Assembly: GCA_021014325.1 (NCBI GenBank)
Contig: CM037464.1
Span: 8,587,127-8,651,126, forward strand
DNA length: 64,000 bases
Origin: Plazaster borealis
Lineage: Eukaryota > Echinodermata > Asteroidea > Forcipulatida > Labidiasteridae
Reading direction: 5' to 3'
Under the pieces are notes generated by a model. That model worked only from the letters and a program-made list of their open reading frames with translations. It had not been told where the DNA came from and did not search any database. Shown here in pieces: positions 1 to 12,400 of the stretch. Position numbers and translations under genes: made by a program. Position 1 is the first letter of the stretch, and every line of letters starts with the position of its first letter.

Positions 1-441
1 GGCTGCACTTGTAGCAGAAGTAGTATGGGGATTTCCTTTCTCAGTCCGGCTTGGTTCAGTTACCGTCATTCCTGTCAAAAGTACCCCTCCTGTTACATCC
101 GACAATAAGGTCACTTTTGGAGTACTTGATGTTGACCCTTGACTTGCATTCCGTTTAACCCTGTCTTCGTAAAGCCTACTTTGTAAATTTCCTTTTCCAA
201 TTTGAGTCTCTTCAAAGTATCCTTCGCTTATTGATCCAACAATGTTCAGAAGTTCTAGTGAGCTTGCAGACATTTCCTTTACTGGTGAGTCAGGAATGCT
301 CAGCATACTGAGGTCCATTTGTTCTACTGATCTGTCTCGACGGGATGAATCATCTTGCATTTGAGTCATGACAACAGTGGTTAGAGTCTCCTCGGAGGTG
401 TTAATAAGGCAGGTACTGTTAGCCGTAGATGGAAGAGAAAC
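1..441 (-). CDS. SLC2A12: GLUT12-like exon 11 (partial): large extracellular loop 9
   Basis: Acceptor ttgaattgtcag before 441; the frame stays open to base 1 (147 codons). The segment is hydrophilic and rich in Ser and Thr. It has three N-glycosylation sequons (NST, NTS, NAS), as expected for the extended loop between TM9 and TM10 in GLUT10/12. Little sequence identity is expected here, so the assignment rests on frame, splice phase and composition. The exon continues left of the window. Confidence 0.85.
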
Positions 442-3400
442 CTGACAATTCAAAATAAACAACAACAGTTTATTATTCAGTGTCATTTTATTTAGGATCA
501 GAGAAAGATGAGAAAGCTTACACTCATATCATAGACATTACATACATCATGTACATGTAGCTAGTCAGTTTGGGATGTCTAGTTGGATGATCACGATGTT
601 GAGTCAAATTGCCCACTGCAATTTGGACTCCCAAATCAGCACAGCAGTATATAGGTATTATATAATTTATATGGGTCTCTTACCAAAGAAAACTAAATAC
701 AATTATGGGATTGGCTTGCATAGACATTGATCATGGTGTCAACATCTTTTATTGACTCTCATTCAAGTCAATGTGACCAAACTGAAGGCTAGAAGGACAA
801 AACAGTCTGGTTCCTGTTTTGTAAACAGGGAATATGACAAAAATGGTGGCAGAACGATAACGGTTTGTTCAAGACCAGTAAAATTCGGTCAATATTCATT
901 TATAAATACAGTTTATCTATTCCCATTGACCGAGACAAGACCACATGGCCATGTTTAAACATGCGATATAACCTTGCAAGGTCGTGGCCTCGTGAGAAAG
1001 GACCTCACCTTCAGCTTGGTCCTTTATCGCATGGCCACGACATTGCCGGTTTTAAACAAACTTTCAAGACCTCGTCCCACTCTTTTATTCCCTTAGTCAA
1101 AGGTCACTTGAATTCCCCCCCATGGCAATTTTCTTTCTGTCAGTGGTACCCTTATTACTATGCCAAAGGAAAAACAATTACATGCACAGTACATGTCAAC
1201 CCCTATGAGTGATTAGAGGTTTACACAAGATCTACAGAATGACGTATAATTTTGGGTTTTTCACCTCTAATGGTCACTCTGTCACGTGACACATGTCTGG
1301 CTATTGTACACAATTGCTCTAATAAAAAATGTCTCAAAAAACCTGATTTGTTGGAGAAGTGCAATAAGAAATGATTTTTCTTCAGATATAGAGTGAAAGT
1401 TATTGTACCTGGGTGACAATACCAAGGGTGATTATAATGACTGTCATGATTCCAGCTCCAACCAGGAGAAAATGTCGCCTTCCTGCTTTGTCCACAAAAC
1501 AAAGACACATAAATGTTGATACCACCTAAGAAGAAATAAGAAGAAATATTGATTTTTCTTAGGGAATGTAACTGTTTGGTTTGGTAAATCTGAGTCCAGG
1601 ACCCACATTATGATGCAGTATTACCCTTTCAGCCATTTTGAGAGTCAAATTGCATAAAGATATGGTGCGCATCTAATAACACATGTGCATGTTAAACCAC
1701 TCTCTTGTTTAGATCCTGCAACTGAAGATGAGGTATTGAAGGTTATTCTATCATCTCCAAGTAAGTCATGTAGTTTGGATCCCATTCCCACTTAGTTTTT
1801 GAAGGAACATGTACATTGTCTCCTTCCTGTATTGACAGATATTGTTAAATCATCATTGCAGACTTGTACATTCCCTTCTGCAGCACGGTCGGCCATAATA
1901 TGACCTCTTATCAAGAAACAAAATCTTGATAAGGATTGCCTTTCTAATTATAGACCTGTCTCTAATTTAACTTTTATTGGAAAGTTAATTGAGAAGGTTG
2001 CTTGTCATAGACTCACAGTTTACATGAATGAGAATAACTTGTGGGATCCTAATCAGTCTGCATATAGACCCTACCATAGTACTGAAAGTGCACTTATTAA
2101 AATCAAAAATGACATTTTGTCTTCCATGGATAAAGGTCAGGTAGTTTTACTTTTATCATTAGACCTGTCAGCAGCTTTTGACACCATTGACCGTCATATT
2201 TTGATTTCTCATTTGTCAACCAGGCTAGGTATAGAGGGTGTAGCCCTGAGTTGGTTTATGTCATACTTGGATGATTGGTCTTCATGCGTTGAAATCAAAG
2301 GAAAACATTCAGTAGTAGCTACCAACACAGTTGGTCTACCTCAGGGATCTGTATTTGGACCCATTGGATATACTATATACACTTTACCTGTCCCAGATAT
2401 TGCAATACATCATAAGGTTTCATATCACACTTATGCTAATGAAACACAGTTGTATGTTTCATTTGACCCTAAGCAACCAAATAGCCTAGGTACAGCATTA
2501 CAAACCCTTTCAGCATGTGTTATGGATATAAGTAATTGGATGGGAAAGAATAAACTTAAACTTAATGAGCCAAAGACAGAATTTTTGGTAATTGGCTCTA
2601 AACACAACTTGCACAACATGAATGACGTCATTCTTACATTTGGAACCACTCAGATTGCACCATCAACATCAGTCAAGAACCTTGGTGTAAAGTTTGATTG
2701 CAATATGTCTATAACAACTAACCAAATAGACCAGCTTTGCAAATCTGTTCGATTTCAGTTAAAAAATGTGTCACAGATGAGGAAGTGTGTATCTAAAGAT
2801 GCATGTCATCATGTGATTCGCAGCCATGTTTTTTCCAGGTTAGATTATTGTAACGGGTTGCTTACACAAGTCCCACAGATGCATGTTAAGAGACTTCAAA
2901 GTTTGCAGAACTGGGCTGCTCGTGTTATCTTTAGGTTAGATCGCCATCATGATGCCATGCCTCTTCTAAGATCGCTTCATTGGTTACCAATTAAACAGAG
3001 GATTGTATTTAAGATTCTTTTATTTGTATACAAATTCTTTCATAATCAGGCACCAGAGTATTTTAATGAGTGTCTTGAGTTGTATCGACCTTTGCGCACA
3101 AATCTTCGCTCCAATGCAGATCCATTTGGGTAAACTTTTCCCATGACTCGTAGTAAGGCAGGAGATCGTACATTCACTGTTACAGCAGCTAAGGAGTGGA
3201 ATGAACTTCCCTCCTATATTAAATCTGCTCCATCAGTGGACGTGTTTAAGAAGATCCAAAACATACCTCTTTCCTAATTGATGTAATATGGTTGTTTTGT
3301 TTGTAAAATGTTTAATGATTTGTTAATATATTGCTCATTACTATTGTAAACGCTGTGATATAGTTATACTATGAACAGCGTACCTAAACGCATAATAATA

Positions 3401-6400
3401 ACAATAATAATAACGCAAGCATTGCCTTAAAATAAATTTATATAATTTTGTATTTTTTCAAATATTTATTTATTTACGTATTTGTATTACATCCACAGTA
3501 CAATTAGCACCAATAACAGGATGAATAGAAAACAAGAAATGTTCAGTTTTAGATGTGGGAGGAAAGCCCCAATGGGGAAAACCCAATTTGTGGCTCTATT
3601 AAATTGGACCAAAGTATCTTGAATATTCGGCAACAGTTGCCGATCTTTTTGGCGTTACAGAACTCCATAGGGAAACACTTTCTTAAGAATCATCTGCAAA
3701 TTAAGTTCAACATTTATTTCTTAGGTAATACATGTACAAAGAATGTTTCACTTTTTCAGTTCTGAATTTTTCACAATTTAAATTCATAAAAAGAATTCCC
3801 GACTTCCATGTTCTGTAAAACAAATGACAACAAAGTAGTCAGGATCCCGGTAAAAATGTACGCTAGAGACAGGGTCATAGGCATAAACAAGCTAAGGAAA
3901 TAGAACAAACACTGTAAACTACACAATACAGCTTACCTTAACTATTCCAAGTCCAACTGTTGCTAAGGTAGCAGCAGTGTTACTCTCAAAACCTAGCGAT
4001 TTGAAGATTGTTGGTGCATAGTATAACACATTGGTCTGGCCAGTACACTGAAATGAAAACAACGAAAACAACGCAAGTAAGATTATGCTTAGCACTGGGT
4101 CAGGTTTACCACCATAATCAGTGTACAATGTTCTGGGTGTTGAGTTACCATGTGTTGGGACTTACTGAGGAAGGGTCCTATCACTAGATACATGTACGTA
4201 GTTAGAATCAAAATACTTTAACAATGAATCAATGCAGCAACTTAAAATGTAAAAGTGTAGAATATTAGAAGTACCAGCTATGAAGATTGGTTTCTCAATT
4301 TTTTGGAACATGCAAATGTTGGATATATTCACTTGCCATGAACATTTGTTTATTTAATGTTGTTTCATCTCATAGACTATCATTATTAGTGCAGCTCTTA
4401 TGGTCAACTCCCCCCCCCTCCGCCCCCCCCCCCCAAACCCTCTGCTCCATACTGTTTATCCCCCCTTCCCCTCCACTTGAAATTACCATAATCTTCCCTT
4501 TCCCTCATTGTGGTGATGTTTTGTATTTCATTTTATTTATTTTTTTAATATTTGTAGTGACTTTTCATTGTACTTTCTTGATTTTATTCATAAGAGTTCA
4601 TGTCTAATTATTTGTAAAGCTTCTATAAAATCTACTGGGAAGAATATTCTCATGTTTTTAACGTGATTGAATAAAATTGTAATCTTGAATCTTGAACTAT
4701 AGGCCAATGACAATGAAGTTTGTTATTGAAACACAGGAATGGTTATGTAAGTAAAGTAAAGTAAAGTCTGTGCCGAGCCAATATGGCTCATCAGGCCGGT
4801 GTTTATACCCGGTTTCCTTGCCATTAAACGACTGAGAATATTTCTATTCCCCCTGGACAGGCTGCCAGTCCATCGCAGGTTACTCCTGGGTGGAGACAAG
4901 CAATTATGATAAAGTGCCTTGCTCAAGGACACACGTGTCATGACCGGGACTCGAACCCATACTCTGCTGATCAGAAAAACCAGAGCCTGAGTCCGGTGCT
5001 CCTAACCGCTCGGCAACGACACGCCATATAATGTTTTCTGTAATAGTACACAAATAATGAATGTTTATGAGTGCAAACGCATGAATGGTGAGAAGATTTT
5101 TATGAGTTGAAATATGGAATACTCAACGAGGTGAAGCCAAGTTGAATGGCGCATTCTATCTTTCATTGAATGAAAATAGTCTCTTCATTTCAGGGATGCA
5201 AAACATTTTTTTTAAATGTCATAGGCCTAAAACATCAAAGTAGATCTTTATCATTTTATTTGAGGATAAAACTGTGAGAACAAACCTGGAGGAACCTGCT
5301 GCCAGGGGAACTACTAATGATGTTTTCTGGGATCATCTTTTGAGCAAATTTATAAATAAAAATAAAGACATACCTGCTGAAAGAAAACTAGTCCAGCACC
5401 AATAAGAAAGCGCCCTCTCATGTTGTTAACGGAACTCAGAACATCCCACACTCTGTAGTCCTTCAAAGACAATTCAACTGACAGTAATAAGAGTACATTC
5501 ATTCCAATTTGATTGTTTTCGAGCAACACATCATAACAAGATGGTACATCATTGGCTTTTCGAGGACTATTTATTTTAAACTTGTAGTATTTAGGAAACA
5601 TTATCATGAAGGCTTGGTATGTTATTGGCTTTTTGAAGACTGTATTTGTTCTTCTCTTGTGTTCAGGAATTTGAACACACTGCTGGATGTTATTGGTATT
5701 TGGAAGAGTATATTCTTTTACAATATTCAAGTTTTAATCAAGGCACACTGGTTTTTGAAAGAATACATTTGTTGGGGATCTTCTAATTGTCAAAAAAATG
5801 AAAGAAAAGGGAACCTTGAATCCCAAAAACTTTACCTGGCAGAGTTCTGTTTTTCATATTACTTACCTTTTCTGTGAGTAACGAGTTTCTAATGACACAC
5901 AGTTCCCCCTCGATGAGTTTGGTGCCTCTGAGTTTCTGTAAAACAGTTCGAGCCTTTGACTCTCTCCCTTTCTGCATCAAGAACCGGGGGCTTGGAGGAA
6001 GTAAGAACATTCCCACCCCTTGGACGACAGCTGGCAATATTGATAGGCCAAACATATATCTCCTGTAAATAAAAAACACAGTTTCAGGTTGTATGGCTTG
6101 TGACTGGCATCCCGAACAAAGATATTGACAAATTAGGATGATCGCCAACACTAGGGCTAGATAGCTCATCAGGCATGTTAATCCGGAGGATGCAGGTTCA
6201 AATCCCGCTCTAGTAAATTTCTTTGTTTAACCCAAACAATTATTATAATTAACCCAGTCAGTTTCCCTTGTGGTTTATTACCTGATAAAAAAACACATCT
6301 TAAAGTAACACATCTTGCCATGCTTAACAATTTTAGAGCCACAAATTCAAACTGCTGACCTGCATGTGACTCTAGTACATGTATTAAAACATAAAAATGG

Positions 6401-9400
6401 AATGAATATGTATGTGCCATTTGATATGTAGGGCCTTCATGTAGGTGCATAAACACAACTGTATTACTTGTAGATAGCTAGCTTGTAAGCAGGTCAAATT
6501 GTTGTAGTATGATGAAAGAAACTGTTCAAGTGTAGTGCAGCAAGATAGCACATTTTAAAAAGGCCTACTGTGTGATGACGAATGAGTGACTTACCATCCT
6601 GATGGTACTGATATGAAGAAGTAGTTGACAAGATACGCTAAGAGGATACCTAGAGTAATTCCAACCTCATTCACACACACTAACTGACCTCGCTTTGTCT
6701 GTTAAGCAATCAATGTAAGCATGAGGATAAGGATGGTACATGACATGACTATATGTACATAGAGTGTAAAACAATGGATTTGGGTGTGGCTAAGGCTTGA
6801 CCACAGAGTCTGAGTTGACTTTTAACATAACCTCTGAAGCCAACAGCCACAGCTATAGCCAAATATACTCAATTCTGACAAACTCACATTAGACTGTGCA
6901 AGTCTCGCGCATATCAAAAACAAGAAAAAAACTCATACAAAGACTTTTTTTATGAAATCAAATCTTCAAATTTGAATTATATTTATACAAAATTCTTGAA
7001 AATAAAAATGAGCAATACACAAAATTTCTATTTTTATATAACACACAAAATTTGTTAGGTTTAATGACAACATGAACGCCAGTTGGGCAAAATTCTTATT
7101 CTGGGTTTTCTTTGTTGATTTGTAAAAAGGTTTTTGCTTTCATATTCTTCATGGCCTAACTTCCCCAACAATAATGTTTATAGCCATAAACTACGTTAAA
7201 CTAAAGTATTTGAAGAGTATTTGAAGAAACAGAATCGGTACACATAAAAAATATGGTTTGGACCAACTTAGTCACTGAAGTTGGAATATGCGTGAGACTT
7301 GCACAGCCTATTGGAGCATTAGTGGTTGCAATCCACTCTGATGATTTGAACAATATCTTTGAAAAGTTGATGGGTGGAAATTAACGTTTTCTTCCCCAAG
7401 TCAATGTTTTAGTTTCTTTTCATTGTTACCTGGAATACTAGTGTATTAACAGGATAGATGGAGAGTTTAGGGTTTACTTTAACACATTCTGGACCAAAAT
7501 CCTCCCAAATGAAGCCCCTTGTTTTGCCTTATACTTATAATGATTGATTCAGTATTGCAAAGAGGGTTATGTGATCAGGCCTTCCAATCTGAACAGTGTC
7601 ACAGGTACATGCATGGATGTATACAGGTGCATGTAAAGTGTTGATGGATACAGACAGGTTCTAGCCAGACAAGAACATTGTTTTGGTCATTTTAAAACAT
7701 TGGCAAGATAAACATTAAAGATACATTGCCCAATTTTAAGGCGATTTGACGGTAAAATATAACTTAAAATATTAAATTGCTATCCCGGTAAGAAAAGTAA
7801 TATGCTTTCATTTGATACCTTGAACAAAATCATTTGTCAAGGCTAAGTGACAATAAATTAAAAACGCCCTCGAACGAAAATTGATAAAAGGGCCAGCCTT
7901 CTAATCCTCAGACTTATGACATACTAAATTTGCATATTGCCACAGTCCATCTATAAATATTCATTAGACCTATACTATATGTACATGTATGCTACACACA
8001 GTGTGCGTATCATACATGTGGTGGATCACCGCACTTATGTACTAGGCTATGTATACCATGTATACATTTAACCTATATATCGTCAGCAATTTCACGAAGG
8101 GCCAAAAAGTCCCCTGCGGCCAAATATGTCTGTTTCGAGAAAACCGCGTTTTAAGTTTAGCTAATTTTGAAACTACTAGTTGGTAGACTATTCGAAATTT
8201 AATCTTGGAATTTTTTACTTGTCAGGGAAGAAGAGATCCTAAATCATACAAATCTGTTTCAATTTTGTCTCTAACGTGTTTAATTACTGAGTAAATATTT
8301 AATTAACAAAATGTTCTCTTCGTGAAAACATTACAAAACATGGTCTGCATGCAGCACGTCGTGTATAAACCTTTTGGCTGTTCGTGAAAACGCAAAAGCC
8401 GGAGCACCCACTTTTGGCACCGTGCCAAGGGATAATTCCACGCGGTAGAGCAATACACTTTTCTGCACTTCATGAAAACACAATATCAGGTGGTGCTTAT
8501 TTTTTTGTCCTTTTAAGTTTTTGGCGCTTCGTGAAAACGCAAAAGCCGGCGCGCTCATGATTGGCACTGTGCCATCTGTACAATCAACGTGGTAAGGTAT
8601 ACAACAAATTTACAAAAAGGTTTTTGGCTCTTCGTGAAAACATAATTCCAGGTTCTTGAGGTTTTTGTCATTTATCAACTTAGCGTAATTAAGAAACAAG
8701 ACAATTTTGAGACCTATAACTTCGTAAATAGTTAGATCCCGATCACCTTAGTCAAATCCACCCAAAAAATCAAAATTAGTTTTTTATCGATTTTTAAGGT
8801 TTTTGGCCCTTCGTGAAATTGCTGACGATATGTGGGTCAACATAAAATGTACACAAGAATGAGATCTGCAGCTGGCCACCACCACCACCACCACCATTCA
8901 TTATGAGTCAAGCATAAATTCAATTCATTACTTTTCAAACAGCTGTACCCAGAATTTGCATAAATATGTAAATGGTAGGAAATTGGGTAATTTGAATTGT
9001 GCATTTCCCAAACTACAGCCCAGGGCACATAAAGAACATAGCTGGGATCAATGACAATATGTTACTTCTTTTTTTTCAGTATAAAAAACAAACGGTTTAT
9101 TGGCGAAAGTTGGCCCAGTTTTCGGACATCAGGGTCTTTGACCTGACCTCTTCGCCATTCATAGTGAGTTTTGAATTGAATTTCGAGATAATTGTATGAC
9201 TAGTGGATCCTTTTTATCCGTCTTGATGACTATAAAATGATATATTTCTTGAGTTTCGAATGCCCAAGCATTGCTTTTTACAATGTTCAGTGAACGTGAA
9301 AGATACACTTCAACCGGCCGTGACCTGTGTTCACACTGAAATAGGTCACAAGGGTGATTTCATGAACTAGCTTTCTTCAGATTGGCAGCCAGAAACATAC

Positions 9401-12400
9401 TCCATTAAAAAAAAAGCGCTTGTTTCTACAGTTCTCAAAGTCAGAAATCTAAACTTTTTATATTTTTTGTTCACTTATGAAAATTAATGTTCATAATCCT
9501 TTCGTGCAAACACAGGCAATACATCTTTAATAATGGTGCAGCCATTTGTTAACCTTCCAACTAAATCAAGGCTGGAAGGGGAATAGTAATATTATACAAA
9601 TATTAAACGCCTATGAGTGCAATGGTGAGAATATTCTTATGAGTTGAAAGATTGCGCAGCCAAGTTTAATGGACACTTCATCTTTCAACGAATGAAAATA
9701 TTCTCTCCGCTGCACAAATGCAAGACCAGGCCTGGAATTACAATTTTTTTAGGGCAAGGCCACTTTGGCCTTGGAGTATTCAAAATTTTGGAGGGCACCA
9801 AGGCCAGTAGAAAGGGCACCAAGGCCAAAATGAGAAAATAAAAAGGGCACGAAGGCCACTTTACATGTAGTTCATGAAAGTTATAAAACAAAATACAACC
9901 AACGGCGCGGCAGCAACGCGATTCATTCACCAAAAGCGATTTTCACGTCATGCGGTGCAACAATTCCACCAAAAGAGGGCGTTCAAACAAAAGAGCGCCC
10001 TCTGTTGGTTAATGGTTTTTATTTTAGACTGGTCTCCTGCTTAACAACGTCGGGTGTTTGTGTACAATGGATGCACGCACTGTATGCAACCGATTATGAG
10101 TCACGATGCGTTGAACATCAATTATGCTATCCCCTATCAGGGAAGTTCCCTTGCGGATTGCGCTGGATTGATGGATATGTACATTAAAACACGTCACAAG
10201 CACAAGATACATCGTATGCTGAAAACAAAAACTAACACAAGTAAATATTTAACTTTCATTAAAAGGGCACGACGGCCAACGGGGGAAGGGGCACGACGGC
10301 CATCAGGGGGAAGGGGCACGACGGCCATCAGGGGAAAAGGGCACGGCATTATGGCCATGAAAAGGATATTTTTTCGAGGGGCATCACGGCCAGTTGCAAG
10401 GGCATCGACGGCACTGGCCGTCGTGGCCGCCGTGTAATTCGAGGCCTGCAAGACATTCACTACATGTTTGACATCGATTTGAATGCAGTGTTTATACTCA
10501 GTCACTACGATGCACTGTCATGAGTCAATTAAATTACTGCATGAGCTAGTGTGTAGAGAGACAAGGATGAATCTTGGTGTGCACAGTGATTTGCGTTAAA
10601 ACAAAATTCATAAGTTGGAGGGAAATAAGGAAAATTAATTACCACGGGGGCGATTTCTGAGATGTAGATGCATTCTGCAATGGCTGACAAAGAAACAGCA
10701 AATCCAACGATCAATCGACCGACAATCTGCAAACCATAAAAGAAACAACAAAATAATATTCAAAAGCATGGACGACTGGCTGTTATTTCAGAATGTTTAT
10801 TATAATAATGGTGCCCCTTGAAAAGTTCCAGTATAAATTTACATTTCCCTCCTACAGTGCCCTCTACAAAGAGAAACCTGCCTTGCCATTCCAAGACAAA
10901 GTATCAAGTCTTTAGGGGTATACAGCCTGCACAAACTGCAACATCTACAATGTTCTAGAAGAGTATTGTACACTTGTAATGACCCATGGCTCTACACATA
11001 AATGATCAGCCCATAAATCAACTCAGTTTAATGACAACTAGGGCCCAATTTCATAGAGCTGCTTAACGGCTGATTTTGTACTTACTACGCGAGTTTCCAT
11101 TTCATAGCGCTGCTAACTGTAAGCACACGTAACAATGCAATGAATGACGTACATGTAACAATGCAAATCCATGGTGAAGGCGCAAGCTGGCCGCCGAATT
11201 TTCTTACTTACCTGTGAAATATGCTTACGCTTAAGCAAACTGTTCTGCTATAGTTAGCACAAAAATTGCTTACCATTAAGCAGCACTATGAAATTGGGCC
11301 CTGGTTTAAAAGTCTGTTCAATGTCATAGTTTAAAGGTGCTTCAAAAATGTCTGCAAACACTGTGCAGATTACCTGTATTGATGCAAGTATTGACACATT
11401 ACACAACGCGGAACTCCATTGACACAATGCGCTTTTTTCTGTCGATTCCAAAATTTTGGGAGTCATTTCTTGAGTGTACATTTTTACTCCCGAAATGGCG
11501 GACAAGATAGGCGTGTGTAAGTACACTGCCCATTGTGCAAGGGGTTAATAACATAGGCCTAATATACTCACAAGTACTTCATAGAGAGGAGCACATGTTA
11601 GTATGACTGCCCCAGTTATGAAGATTCCAGTATTAATAATGATGGACCAACGACGCCCTATCCAGTCCACTAGAAACCCTGAGAAGAAAAAATATTTTTA
11701 AATTAAAATGAGTTGGCTAGACATGAATAGAAAGCTTTTTACTTTTTACAATAGACTGTGCAAGTCTCGCGCATATTTGAACTTCCGGGACCATTGTGGT
11801 CCCTGAAGATTTTGTTTTGTCAAATATTTTAGTTGTCACATGGTTTATGACCAAATATGTTGTTGGGAATGTAATACTTAGTGATAACAAAAATGAAAGT
11901 AAAATCAATTCAACAATATAACAAAGAAAACCTGATAATTAAACTTGACCTTGACTTCCGGTTGCTGCAAAAATTTAAAAATTTTGTGCTCACCTCCGAT
12001 CACAAAACTTATGTAAACGCTTGTTTTGAATGCGCGATGATAATCGCTAGATGCTGTAATTGCAAAGCGAAGCCTTTTCATTGCAGTCTATGGTTGTTGA
12101 GGCGTCAGCGTCCTCTATAAACCGTGTCAAGCGTTAATTTACCGCCCGTGTGACCTTCGCGAATCCACATTTATGTGGAACCACTTATAAGTGGTTTCTG
12201 AAAAGTTAAGATCAAATAAGCATCCTTGTCCAAGAGTTTTTATTTTGCTTCAATAATAATTTACACAATATTTGTGTATTTATTATAAAAACTAAAACTG
12301 ATTTTATAAACTTGTAATGAGTATTTTTGTTGTTCAGATTTTGTTATTAGATATAATTTAAAACAAAGATTTGATTTGAAGGAAAAAATGTTCTTCGCTT

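Noticed and set aside
4940..5026. Functional tRNA-Leu gene on the minus strand
   Set aside because: Boxes A and B are recognisable, but the acceptor stem does not pair well and the sequence runs on into a SINE body.
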